In this document: piece by piece, positions 16,926 through 25,364 of the stretch
Layout of the letters: every line of letters begins with the position of its first letter
Position numbering within the stretch: position 1 is the first letter of the stretch
Assembly: GCA_944387575.1 (NCBI GenBank)
Contig: CALXFK010000066.1
Span: forward strand, 1 to 41,618
Direction: 5' to 3'
From: an uncultured Clostridia bacterium
GTDB lineage: Bacteria > Bacillota > Clostridia > Oscillospirales > JAAYOS01
DNA length: 41,618 nt
Program-made: the position numbers and the translations under genes
Notes under the pieces: generated by a model
Seen by the model: only the letters and a program-made list of their open reading frames with translations
Databases searched by the model: none
Told to the model about the DNA's origin: nothing

Positions 16926-17735
16926 ATGCTTTTTTTGATTCTGCCTCTAACACTGATTGCCATATTTCTGTTCTTGATCTCTCCCGGTGCACATTGCCGC
17001 AGCTTGTCCCGGTTAGGCGAGACCTGTTTTGCGCACCGCGGTCTGCACGGCAACTCACACCCTGAAAACTCACTTTCTGCATTCAGCTGTGCAGTGGAAA
17101 ATGGATATGGTATCGAGCTGGATGTTCAGCTCTCGAAAGACGGCGTCGCAATGGTGTTTCATGACCGCACGCTCAAGCGCGCCTGCGGAGTTTCACGCAG
17201 ACTCGAGTCACTCACATTTGATGAACTCTCCGAGCTTCGTCTCTTCGGTACTGGCGAACGGATACCCACACTTTCCGAGGTACTTGAGCTTGTCGGCGGA
17301 AAGGTCCCACTTGTCGTTGAGCTTAAAAACACTCTCCGGTGCAGCAAACTCTCAAGAACAGTCGCAGAGCTGCTTGACCGATATGAAGGGGTATATTGCA
17401 TAGAATCGTTTGACCCGCTCATACTCCGCTGGTTCCGCATACACCGCCCGGACGTTCTGCGCGGGCAACTGGCAAGCACATTCAGAAGCAAGGCGAATAA
17501 GAACCTCTGTCCGTTCGTCCTGCATCATCTGCTTTTCAACTTTCTGTCCCGTCCGGATTTCATAGCTTACGATGAGCGTTTCTGCCACACCCCGGTCCTC
17601 AAGTTATGCACCAGTGGTTTTCTGAGTTTCACCGCCGTTCCGGTTCTGTGGACGGTCAATTCCCAGGAACGTATGAACTCGCTGCGCGGCGCTTTCAAGT
17701 ACTTTATATTCGAAGGTTTTCACGCTAAGAGATAG
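16926..17735 (+). CDS. Membrane-anchored glycerophosphodiester phosphodiesterase family protein
   Basis: A 269-residue GDPD-family protein hydrolysing glycerophosphodiesters to glycerol-3-phosphate and an alcohol. An N-terminal hydrophobic helix (about residues 2-22) may anchor it. The catalytic core is visible: CFAHRGLHGNSHPENSLSAF, IELDVQLSKDGVAMVFHDRTLKRACG and VVELKNT, containing the catalytic histidines and acidic metal ligands. The length fits the small UgpQ/GlpQ class with an added anchor. A GGAG site lies ahead of the ATG. It stands alone between a long leader and a strong terminator. Confidence 0.9.
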   Translation: MLFLILPLTLIAIFLFLISPGAHCRSLSRLGETCFAHRGLHGNSHPENSLSAFSCAVENGYGIELDVQLSKDGVAMVFHDRTLKRACGVSRRLESLTFDELSELRLFGTGERIPTLSEVLELVGGKVPLVVELKNTLRCSKLSRTVAELLDRYEGVYCIESFDPLILRWFRIHRPDVLRGQLASTFRSKANKNLCPFVLHHLLFNFLSRPDFIAYDERFCHTPVLKLCTSGFLSFTAVPVLWTVNSQERMNSLRGAFKYFIFEGFHAKR

Positions 17736-17747
17736 CCGACAAGCGAC

Positions 17748-17781
17748 AAAATGCGACCACCTCGAAAGGTGGTCGCATTTT
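17748..17781. terminator. Bidirectional terminator between GDPD and ctp genes
   Basis: A perfect 15-base-pair stem (AAAATGCGACCACCT at 17748-17762 with 17767-17781) and tetraloop CGAA, with a T-run on the plus strand. It directly abuts the stop codon of the leftward ctp gene. Confidence 0.9.
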
Positions 17782-19011
17782 TTAGTTTTCGTCCGTATCT
17801 GTCTGCTGAGGCATTTTAAGCTTTAGCTGTTCAATCGCTGTCTGAAGCTGTGTATCGTCCTCGTGACTCAGCAGCAGCAGATTGACCGACGAGTTGCCAG
17901 CAACCGGATAATCCGGCTTTATACCTTCCCCGATAAGGCTCTTGCCGGACGGGGTAAAATACTCATTTGTGGAAATATTCATGGCACTTCCGTCGCCAAG
18001 TTCAATGGTAACCTGGGAATATCCTTTCCCGCTAGTTCCAGTTCCGACCACGAATGCCTTACCGTACTCTTGGAGCGCCGCTGCAAAGAACTCCGCAGCA
18101 CTGTATGAGTCCTCGTTTACAAGCACCGCCATTGGGAGATTGACTTCTTGTGCATCTGAATAGTCAACCTGCTCATTTCCGCTCTTATCCCGCATGGTAA
18201 ACAGGACGCCCTCAGGGCAGAGCACATCGAGCATCTCGACCATTACATCCTTGTAACCGCCGCCGTTCGATCGGACATCAAAAATCAATCCCTCTACACC
18301 CGCTTCGATAAGCGAGTTAAGTGCGCTTATGAAGTTTACATCGGCACGGCTGTCGAAATTCTCGATCCTTATATACCCGATATTTCCCTCCAGGATCTCA
18401 GAGGAGATCGGATTGTTGACATACGCCCCACGAGTGACCACGTGGCTCACTACCTCGCCGTTATCACCCGACACACCGAGAACAACGGTAGTACCGCTCT
18501 CCCCGCGAATCTGATTTACTGCCTCCTCGTAACCCAGGTCCTCTATCATCGTGAGTATGCTCTGTCCGTCAACCGTTACTATAAGGTCGCGGAATTTGAG
18601 ACCAGCCTCATCCGCCGGCGACCCAGCATGAACCTTTGCAACCCTCAGACCGCCAGCGTCCTCATCGAACACCACCGTTATGCCTATGCCAACATAGTCA
18701 TTCGAGGTACTGGCTTTGTACTGCTGATACTCTTCCTCGTCCATGTAAAACGACCATCGGTCTCCGGTAGCGGCGATTATTCCCTCGGCAGCGCCATTAA
18801 GCAGCTCCTCAAACTCATAATCGCCGACAAACTCACTCTCTATGACATCGACCATATTCACAATCTTTGAAAGCCGCTTAGATGTCGCGCGCTCTATGCT
18901 GAGCTGTTCGCTGAATGCCGCGGTGACCGCTGAATATGTCAGCGTAAAAGTAAGTGCTGCCACGAGCACAATCAATCCGACGACTGTGGCAGCGTTAAAT
19001 CTCTTTTTCAT
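17782..19011 (-). CDS. Carboxy-terminal processing protease (S41, PDZ-containing)
   Basis: A 409-residue envelope serine protease of the CtpA/CtpB type. An N-terminal membrane anchor (about 10-30) is followed by a PDZ domain (NDYVGIGITVVFDEDAGGLRVAKVHAGSPADEAGL) and the S41 protease domain. The catalytic Ser is in VNEDSYSAAEFFAAAL and the Lys is in GTSGKGYSQ. Ctp proteases often process cell-wall hydrolases or sporulation regulators. It is last in the leftward cluster with ftsE, ftsX and the PcsB-like hydrolase, 24 bases behind the latter, which suggests a role in controlling that hydrolase; this is inference. Confidence 0.92.
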   Translation of the reverse strand: MKKRFNAATVVGLIVLVAALTFTLTYSAVTAAFSEQLSIERATSKRLSKIVNMVDVIESEFVGDYEFEELLNGAAEGIIAATGDRWSFYMDEEEYQQYKASTSNDYVGIGITVVFDEDAGGLRVAKVHAGSPADEAGLKFRDLIVTVDGQSILTMIEDLGYEEAVNQIRGESGTTVVLGVSGDNGEVVSHVVTRGAYVNNPISSEILEGNIGYIRIENFDSRADVNFISALNSLIEAGVEGLIFDVRSNGGGYKDVMVEMLDVLCPEGVLFTMRDKSGNEQVDYSDAQEVNLPMAVLVNEDSYSAAEFFAAALQEYGKAFVVGTGTSGKGYSQVTIELGDGSAMNISTNEYFTPSGKSLIGEGIKPDYPVAGNSSVNLLLLSHEDDTQLQTAIEQLKLKMPQQTDTDEN

Positions 19012-19035
19012 ACTATTCCTTTTTGCCAGACACTT

Positions 19036-20229
19036 TTATTTGAATTTGGTCAGCGGGTCGACGTAAGTTCCGTTCTCACGTATCTCAAAGTGCAGATGCG
19101 GTCCTGAAGAGTACCCGGTAGAACCCACTTTACCTATCACCTGTCCCCTTGTGACCTTGTCTCCCTTGCTCACGAGCCTCTGCGACATATGCGCATAGAG
19201 AGTATATACATTTCCGCCATGGTCTATCATGACATAGTTTCCATAAGAACCGATATATGTCGAGGTGACGACAGTACCGTCGTTTGCGGCGTAAATGTTA
19301 GTACCCTTAGGGCAACCAATATCTATGGCGCCGTGCAGGCCGTATTTACCGGTGAACTGGTGGACGCGGTATTTGAATCCCTGGGTCAGGTAATTCGTAT
19401 AATACGGGCTAGGAAGCGGCCACAAGAAGTCGCCGCCGACATACTTCGACTGCTGCGCTGCCTTACGCTGCTCCTCCTCTATCTTAGCTATCTCTTTCTG
19501 CACTGCGGAAATATCGCTCTCAAGCGCCGCAATTTCGCTGGATGTGAGCTGGTAGCTCTCATCGATCTCAGCTAACAGCGCATCAACCTGCGCGCTCTTA
19601 TCGCTTGCTTCCTTACGCTGCGAAACGAGCTCTGCCTGTATTGACTCGTTCTCGGCAAGGCTAGCCTCGAGCTCTGCCTTTGCCTCCTCCTTGCGCTCTC
19701 GTGTGGCCTTGAGCTCTGCCATGAGTTCGCGGTCATATGTCATAATATCGGTTATGACCTCCACACGCGCAAGCATATCGGAGAAGCTCTCCGCGCCGAG
19801 TATAACACCCAAATACGATGTAGTGCCACTCTCTTCCATTGCACGCACGCGCTTCTTGAAGAGTTCGAACTCCTCCGCTTCAGCGACCTCTGCCTCAGCA
19901 ATCTCCGCCTCGCACGACACTATCTGCTCACCAAGCGCTGCAATAAGCTGTTCGGAAGTGGATATCTGCTCGTTTAATACCTCGATCTGAGCGTCCAAAT
20001 TCGACTTCTCGCTGAGCTTATTGTTCTTGTCGGCCTGTATCGCAGTAAGCTCGTTTGCAAGCTCGTCCTTCTGACTCTGCAACGAAGTCTTTTTAGATTT
20101 GAGCGAGTTCAGGCTGCTCGCCGCACTCACCCTGACCGGCGGTAACGCCATTGCGACAAATGAAATTATCAGCAACAGCGCCAAAAATCCAGACATGACT
20201 GCGATTATTGTTTTCCTGTACTTGAACAT
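19036..20229 (-). CDS. PcsB/EnvC-like cell-wall hydrolase or hydrolase activator (coiled coil + M23/LytM)
   Basis: A 397-residue secreted protein. The N-terminal hydrophobic signal is followed by a long coiled coil (about 35-260) and a C-terminal LytM/M23 peptidase domain. That domain retains HGAIDIG and HLHFEIRENG, but also the HxGxD-type zinc region, so it may be catalytic. EnvC in Proteobacteria and PcsB in streptococci are the extracellular partners of FtsEX; this gene directly follows ftsX with a 41-base gap, so it is probably the FtsEX-activated septal hydrolase or activator here. Confidence 0.9.
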   Translation of the reverse strand: MFKYRKTIIAVMSGFLALLLIISFVAMALPPVRVSAASSLNSLKSKKTSLQSQKDELANELTAIQADKNNKLSEKSNLDAQIEVLNEQISTSEQLIAALGEQIVSCEAEIAEAEVAEAEEFELFKKRVRAMEESGTTSYLGVILGAESFSDMLARVEVITDIMTYDRELMAELKATRERKEEAKAELEASLAENESIQAELVSQRKEASDKSAQVDALLAEIDESYQLTSSEIAALESDISAVQKEIAKIEEEQRKAAQQSKYVGGDFLWPLPSPYYTNYLTQGFKYRVHQFTGKYGLHGAIDIGCPKGTNIYAANDGTVVTSTYIGSYGNYVMIDHGGNVYTLYAHMSQRLVSKGDKVTRGQVIGKVGSTGYSSGPHLHFEIRENGTYVDPLTKFK

Positions 20230-20270
20230 TTCCGTGAATCACCTTTCCCTGAAAACCTTCGCGGACAATA

Positions 20271-21155
20271 TCAGACCCGCATGAACCGTCTTATAGTAGT
20301 CACACCGCCTAGCACTCCGACAATGAAACCAACTACCAGGAACGCAACAAGCATAGTGATAGCAATGCTTCCGAACGGGATCAACTCAAAAACTGGCGCG
20401 TATTGTAAAATAATCTTACCTGCATATGTATATATCCCCCACTGCGCAAAGAAAGCAACGAGTCCTCCCATCATTCCGAGCAGGAACCCCTGAACGATAA
20501 ACGGCCAGCGTATAAACATGTTTGTAGCGCCGACCATTTTCATGATCGCAATCTCTTCACGACGATCAAACGTCGCGAGCTTGACAGTATTGGATATCAT
20601 GAATACTGATACCACAAGCAACAACGCGCCTATCAGCCACGTTATCACGTTTACGATATTGCGCATTGTTACTATGCCGTCGGCAAGCTCGTAGCTGTAC
20701 CGCACCTTCGCAATCCCTTGTATCTGCTCGAGCTCTTCTGCAGTCTGCTCGGTCTGCTCAAGGTCGTTTACCAATATGCGATAGCGATGTCTGAGAGCAT
20801 CCCCATCCAAACCTTCGAGCAAGTCGGCATCGTCCCCAAGTTCTTCACTATAATCAACAAACGCCTGGTCAGCAGATACAAACTCCGCACTTTTGACGTT
20901 ACTCACTGCATATATAGACCCCGCAAGACCAAGCGCCTCTGTGTCGCTGAGAGTTTCATCGACAAAAGCGAGTAACTCATTCTGCTGTTCCGCCTCAGCA
21001 ATAAGTTCATTGACGTTATATGCAACAAGGGCGAAACTCCCGGATATAAGCAGACAGGCGATTATTACTGTCACCGCCGCAAAACTCATAAAGCCTCTCT
21101 GGAATATGCTTTTTACGCCCTCTTTAAGAAAATATACTGTGTTATAACCCTTCAT
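20271..21155 (-). CDS. ftsX: Cell-division ABC transporter-like permease FtsX
   Basis: A 294-residue membrane protein with four predicted membrane segments: one near the N-terminus, then a large extracellular domain of about 100 residues, then three toward the C-terminus (VITWLIGALLLVVSVFMISNTVK, GMMGGLVAFFAQWGIY and ITMLVAFLVVGFIVGVLGG). FTsX uses the ATPase cycle of FtsE to gate an extracellular cell-wall hydrolase. It overlaps ftsE by four bases. Confidence 0.96.
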   Translation of the reverse strand: MKGYNTVYFLKEGVKSIFQRGFMSFAAVTVIIACLLISGSFALVAYNVNELIAEAEQQNELLAFVDETLSDTEALGLAGSIYAVSNVKSAEFVSADQAFVDYSEELGDDADLLEGLDGDALRHRYRILVNDLEQTEQTAEELEQIQGIAKVRYSYELADGIVTMRNIVNVITWLIGALLLVVSVFMISNTVKLATFDRREEIAIMKMVGATNMFIRWPFIVQGFLLGMMGGLVAFFAQWGIYTYAGKIILQYAPVFELIPFGSIAITMLVAFLVVGFIVGVLGGVTTIRRFMRV

Positions 21156-21832
21156 ACCTGATAATACCCACCTGTGGCATCACTCACCACTTTACCTCCG
21201 TCCAAAGCCACAACCCGTTTCGAGAAACTGTTGACTATATCTCTCTCATGAGTGACGACTATGACTGTCGTCCCCAGCTCGTTGATTTTTTCGAGCAGCA
21301 TCATTATCTCTTTTGAACGCACTGGGTCGAGGTTTCCTGTCGGCTCGTCCGCAAGTATTACCTGCGGGTTATTTATAAGCGCCCGTGCAATCGAAACTCG
21401 TTGCATTTCACCGCCAGAGAGCTCATGTGGGAATCGCTTTGCCTTGTGTGCAAGACCGACAAGCTCAAGAATAACCGGTACTCGCTGCTTTATCCGCCTC
21501 GATGACGCACCTATGACACGCATCGCAAACGCCACATTTTCGTACACCGTCTTATTCTCAATCAGTCGGAAATCCTGAAAAACGACGCCAAGAGTCCTGC
21601 GCAGTTTCGGGATCTGTGAACTGCGCAGGGACGTGACGTTATATCCGTTTACGAGAATTTTCCCGTTTGTAGCCTTCTCCTCCGCCGTTATCAACTTAAT
21701 GACCGTGCTCTTTCCGGAACCAGACGGACCAACGAGGAACACAAACTCCCCATCGTCTATGCGTATATCCACTCCCTTAAGAGCTCGGGTGCCGTTTGGA
21801 TAGTTCTTGTATACGTTGCCAAAACGAACCAT
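21152..21832 (-). CDS. ftsE: Cell-division ATP-binding protein FtsE
   Basis: A 226-residue ABC ATPase. Walker A is GPSGSGKST, the signature is LSGGEMQRVSIARA, Walker B is VILADEPTGNLD, and the switch histidine is in VVTHERD. The N-terminus MVRFGNVYKNYPNGTRALKGVDI is typical of FtsE. It partners FtsX in septal or lateral wall hydrolysis. The ATG shares its A with the TAA stop of the upstream regulator, indicating coupled translation, and its own 3' end overlaps ftsX by four bases. Confidence 0.97.
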   Translation of the reverse strand: MVRFGNVYKNYPNGTRALKGVDIRIDDGEFVFLVGPSGSGKSTVIKLITAEEKATNGKILVNGYNVTSLRSSQIPKLRRTLGVVFQDFRLIENKTVYENVAFAMRVIGASSRRIKQRVPVILELVGLAHKAKRFPHELSGGEMQRVSIARALINNPQVILADEPTGNLDPVRSKEIMMLLEKINELGTTVIVVTHERDIVNSFSKRVVALDGGKVVSDATGGYYQV

Positions 21833-22923
21833 TAGTACTTGTTCTCCCTGCTCGCAAGGTACTTACGTACCATGAGTGCAACCTTGAAAATTATAGCATG
21901 ATCAAACTCACGTAAATCAAGTCCGGTTAGCTTCTTGATTTTCTCAAGCCGGTACACAAGGGTATTGCGGTGTACAAAGAGCTTTCTCGATGTCTCAGAA
22001 ACATTGAGATTATTCTCGAAAAACTTATTTATCGTGTAAATTGTCTCGCTGTCCAGGCTGTCGATGGTGTTCTTACGGAAAACTTCAGATAGGAACATCT
22101 CACACAGTGTCGTCGGAAGCTGATATATCAGACGCCCAATCCCCAGATTTTCATACGCAACAATAGTCTTTTCGTCATCAAATACCTTACCGACCTCTAT
22201 TGCGACCTGTGCCGCCTTAAACGAACCAGCAAGATCGCGCAGATGCCCTGAGACAGTACCTATACCAATCACTGTCTTGATAAACAGCTCTGTGGAGATA
22301 GTCTCCTCAATAGTCTTTGCTATCGCCACAAGCTCCTTGGTATCTATACCGCGCTTGACCTCTTTGACAAGCGCAACATCGCTCTCGCTCACGCTGATTA
22401 TAAAATCATGCTGCCTGTCCGGGAAGAGGTTCTGCATAAGGTCGATGACCGCAAGGTCGTTGCGATCCTCCTGTCGGATAAGGAAAGTGGCAAATGGAAT
22501 ATCTGTCTGGAAATGGAGCTCCCTCGAGCGTACATAGATATCGCCTGGAAGTATGTTGTCAAGAATTATATTCTTAATAAATGTAGCCTTGTCGTGTTTT
22601 TCGTCATGCGACTGCTTCGCACCGTTGAGTGCAATTGCCGCCATTACGCTGAGCGTTGCCGCAGTCTCGTCCTCGCCCTGTACAAAAACGGCATAGTCAA
22701 AATGGCTGCCAAATGTAGATAGCACCCTGTAAGTATAACCGTCCAGACGTACGATCGCATCGGGCTGAACATTGATTTCGGAGGCCGCTACCTCGCGCTT
22801 TTTTCCGATCAGGCTGAGCTCGTTGCAGGACACTATGGTACCCACGCTGTCGAGAACCCCAATCATCCGGTCTGTTGCCTCTTTCATTTGTAAAATAATA
22901 CTCTGAAATACTCTACTCGACAT
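21832..22923 (-). CDS. PucR/CdaR-family transcriptional regulator
   Basis: A 363-residue regulator. The C-terminal helix-turn-helix matches the PucR C-terminal HTH domain: NKFFENNLNVSETSRKLFVHRNTLVYRLEKIKKLTGLDLREF. The N-terminal part is sensor-like (MKEATDRMIGVLDSVGTIVSCNELSLIGKK), resembling the diacid-recognition region of CdaR, followed by a GGDEF-derived central region that lacks obvious catalytic motifs. The ligand is unknown. The ATG at 22923 has GGAAG upstream. Its stop overlaps the ftsE start, so it is translated with the cell-wall operon. A strong promoter at 22979-23007 precedes it. Confidence 0.85.
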   Translation of the reverse strand: MSSRVFQSIILQMKEATDRMIGVLDSVGTIVSCNELSLIGKKREVAASEINVQPDAIVRLDGYTYRVLSTFGSHFDYAVFVQGEDETAATLSVMAAIALNGAKQSHDEKHDKATFIKNIILDNILPGDIYVRSRELHFQTDIPFATFLIRQEDRNDLAVIDLMQNLFPDRQHDFIISVSESDVALVKEVKRGIDTKELVAIAKTIEETISTELFIKTVIGIGTVSGHLRDLAGSFKAAQVAIEVGKVFDDEKTIVAYENLGIGRLIYQLPTTLCEMFLSEVFRKNTIDSLDSETIYTINKFFENNLNVSETSRKLFVHRNTLVYRLEKIKKLTGLDLREFDHAIIFKVALMVRKYLASRENKY

Positions 22924-22978
22924 ATTCTTCCTGCCTCTCTGCAATTTTCGGATTTCGGGCAAAACCAACCTACTTTAT

Positions 22979-23007
22979 ATAATACCGCTTTTCGCGGCTT
23001 TTTGCAA
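22979..23007 (-). promoter_or_regulatory. Promoter of the regulator-ftsEX operon
   Basis: Minus strand TTGCAA (23002-23007), a 17-base spacer and TATTAT (22979-22984). The spacer contains a short inverted repeat, CCGC-N5-GCGG (22985-22997), which could be a regulator-binding site, although four-base arms alone are weak. Confidence 0.65.
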
Positions 23008-23179
23008 GCGCTATTCGATAAAATGCACAAATATGCTCCTTTGTTCTGCTATAGCATGCGGTCACATCTTTAATGCGCAGGGAATAATTTAAGATATTAG
23101 AACATATTCAACCTCAAAAATCCTGCAATACAATATCGTTAGCACTTGGATTGTTTAATCGCTTTCTCGGCAAAATTTG

Positions 23180-23599
23180 TCAAACCAATTTAATAAGAAA
23201 CATTTCCATGGGTTGCTCATATCCCGGGATACTGATTACAAGGCTACCGCAATCTTTGTAACCCATTTTTCGGTAAAAGTGCTGCGCCGTCTCATCTACT
23301 CGTGTAGATGTCAGTAGCATTTGGTATCCTCTTGTCTTCATATCATTTTCCCAATACTCAATGAGCCGCTTTCCAAAGCCTCTCCCCCTATAGTTCCCAT
23401 CCACATAAAGCATTGTACAAAATGGAGTGTTATCCCAAAATAAATTATATCTTAATATCCCGACTGGCTTATCACTAAAGGACAAAATATATCCCATGTT
23501 TGCATGAACTTTGTTTTCAAATTCAGATAGCGGCAAATGCTTGTCAAGGCTATACCAGAACTGCCTGTCCCTCTGCTCCATATATCTAACCGTTATCAT
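23180..23599 (-). CDS. GNAT-family N-acetyltransferase
   Basis: A 139-residue acetyltransferase. The acetyl-CoA loop RGRGFGKRLI (motif A) lies near residue 72, and the C-terminal HFYRKMGYKDCG matches the GNAT motif B region. The acceptor is unknown. GGAGAAGGAAC precedes the ATG. The gene is noticeably more AT-rich than its neighbours and lies in an AT-rich pocket between the ftsEX promoter and the terminator of the ATPase gene upstream, so acquisition by transfer is possible. Confidence 0.85.
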   Translation of the reverse strand: MITVRYMEQRDRQFWYSLDKHLPLSEFENKVHANMGYILSFSDKPVGILRYNLFWDNTPFCTMLYVDGNYRGRGFGKRLIEYWENDMKTRGYQMLLTSTRVDETAQHFYRKMGYKDCGSLVISIPGYEQPMEMFLIKLV

Positions 23600-23641
23600 A
23601 GTTCCTTCTCCAATTACTTTACTTTTTTACCGAAACAACAA

Positions 23642-23670
23642 CAGGGGATTTGCTCTAAGCAAATCCCCTG
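23642..23670 (-). terminator. Terminator of the MsmX-like ATPase gene
   Basis: CAGGGGATTTGCT (23642-23654) pairs perfectly with AGCAAATCCCCTG (23658-23670) around a 3-base loop, followed on the minus strand by TTGTTGTTT. It lies about 20 bases beyond the stop codon. Confidence 0.85.
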
Positions 23671-23690
23671 AAACTATTACTTCTTTGCAG

Positions 23691-24809
23691 TTACAGTCTG
23701 TTGGCAATAGTCTTCTCAGTCTCCTTGTCAAACAGGTGCAGAGCAGTCGGATCAAAGACAACCTTGATTTTGTCGCCGTGTTTGGCGGTCGAACGGTTGG
23801 AAACACGCGCGGTGAACTGACGTCCAGCGCAGACCAGGTACAGGAAGTTCTCGTTGCCCATCGGCTCAACGACCTCGACATCGGCGTCGACAAGGTCATT
23901 CGGATACTTGTCAAGGAACGCCTGCTCGTCGTGGATGTTCTCCGGACGGACGCCAAGGATTATCTCCTTGCCTGCATATGCAAGAACCTCAGGCTTACGA
24001 CCAATCTCGTTGGGCAGCGCCACACGGGAGTTGCCGAACTCTATGTAGGTCGTGCCGCCCTCGTCGCGGACAGTTCCCTCGATGGTGTTCATCTGCGGAG
24101 AGCCAATGAAGGTCGCAACAAAGAGGTTATTGGGATGCTCGTACAGGTTCTGCGGAGCAGATATCTGCTGAATGAAACCGTCCTTCATAACCACTATGCG
24201 GGTACCCATCGTCATAGCCTCGGTCTGGTCGTGGGTAACGTAAATGAAGGTGGTGTTGAGCTTGTGATGGAGCTTGGTCAGCTCGGTACGCATCTGTGCA
24301 CGGAGCTTAGCGTCGAGGTTGGAGAGCGGCTCGTCGAGAAGGAAGACCTTCGGGCTACGAACTATCGCACGACCCAGCGCAACACGCTGACGCTGACCAC
24401 CGGAAAGAGCTGCCGGCTTACGATCCAGGAGGTGCTCTATCTCAAGGATACGAGCAGCTTCATTAACACGGCGCTTGATCTCGTCCTTGGGCATATGACG
24501 GAGCTTAAGTCCGAACGCCATATTGTCGAAAACGGTCATGTGCGGATACAGAGCGTAGTTCTGGAAAACCATCGCGATATCGCGCTCTTTGGGGGGGATG
24601 TCGTTGCAGCGCTTTCCATCGATGTAGAGGTCGCCCTCCGAAATGTCCTCAAGTCCGGCTATCATACGAAGAGTAGTGGACTTGCCGCATCCGGAAGGTC
24701 CAACAAGAATGATAAACTCCTTGTCTTCGATTTCCAGGCTGAAATCAGAAACGGCTGTTACACCGCCAGCATACTTCTTGTAAATATTTTTGAGCGTTAC
24801 ACTTGACAT
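23691..24809 (-). CDS. Sugar ABC transporter ATPase (UgpC/MsmX/MalK type)
   Basis: A 372-residue ATPase of carbohydrate ABC importers. Walker A GPSGCGKST, signature LSGGQRQRVALGRAIVR, Walker B KVFLLDEPLSNLDAKLR and the H-loop YVTHDQTEAM are followed by a C-terminal TOBE/OB regulatory domain (about 235-372). The MalK/MsmX-type extended domain indicates sugar import. No permease or binding-protein genes lie next to it, so it is an orphan ATPase that may energise several transporters, as MsmX does in Bacillus; that multitasking role is inference. GGAGG precedes the ATG. It is monocistronic. Confidence 0.93.
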   Translation of the reverse strand: MSSVTLKNIYKKYAGGVTAVSDFSLEIEDKEFIILVGPSGCGKSTTLRMIAGLEDISEGDLYIDGKRCNDIPPKERDIAMVFQNYALYPHMTVFDNMAFGLKLRHMPKDEIKRRVNEAARILEIEHLLDRKPAALSGGQRQRVALGRAIVRSPKVFLLDEPLSNLDAKLRAQMRTELTKLHHKLNTTFIYVTHDQTEAMTMGTRIVVMKDGFIQQISAPQNLYEHPNNLFVATFIGSPQMNTIEGTVRDEGGTTYIEFGNSRVALPNEIGRKPEVLAYAGKEIILGVRPENIHDEQAFLDKYPNDLVDADVEVVEPMGNENFLYLVCAGRQFTARVSNRSTAKHGDKIKVVFDPTALHLFDKETEKTIANRL

Positions 24810-25364
24810 TTATGTTACCTCCAAAATCATCTGCCCAAAGTTATGGTGATAATATATCATAACACTGGCCAACTTGCTATACTCAATGTCCTACAAATGT
24901 TCTTAGCGTATTTTGTACAAACTGCATATTCATTTTAAATCTATATTAAGTTATTAAATTCCATTCTTGTTTTGCCTAGAAATATCAAAACTTTTTTCGC
25001 TATTTCGACAGCACATTCCCATTTTCACTGTTATCGCAAAACTAAATATGCCGTTTTTCACAAAATATCTCGTTAATATTTGGTCATAATGTCTCAGAAG
25101 CATGTTGATTTTAGCGAATTCGTAAAAAGTATTAGGTATTTTCGGCAATATCTTGACCGTATATTTCCATAAGCAAGCTGAAACTTCTGCATATTTTTAC
25201 AAAAGTAACTGTGTTAATGTTTCGTATATTTTCCGAATATTATGACTAAACAGCACGTTTTATCCGTGTTTGTCCGAGTCTTCAAAACCAGCTTACATTT
25301 GACTAATATCCGGAAGAACACGCGGAGGCGGAACGCGTTGTTCCGCCTCCGAACGACTATATGA
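24810..25364. other. AT-rich intergenic region without a credible gene
   Basis: About 555 bases separating two leftward genes. The stretch is markedly AT-rich and contains only a 64-codon frame with no ribosome binding site or family resemblance. It should hold the promoter of the MsmX-like gene, but I could not assign a convincing -35/-10 pair; TATATT/TATTAT elements near 24850-24865 are candidates. A TGATA-ATA-TATCA palindrome lies there. The hairpin for the upstream EF-G-like gene is at 25324-25350. Confidence 0.55.
25324..25350 (-). terminator. Hairpin after the EF-G-like gene
   Basis: GGAGGCGGAAC (25324-25334) pairs perfectly with GTTCCGCCTCC (25340-25350). It directly follows the stop codon region, but the minus strand has only a thin T-rich tail (GTGTTCTTCC), so termination may be partial. 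Confidence 0.55.

Noticed and set aside
24954-25148. A 64-codon leftward frame in the long AT-rich gap
   Set aside because: No ribosome binding site, no family resemblance and skewed composition expected of AT-rich noncoding DNA.
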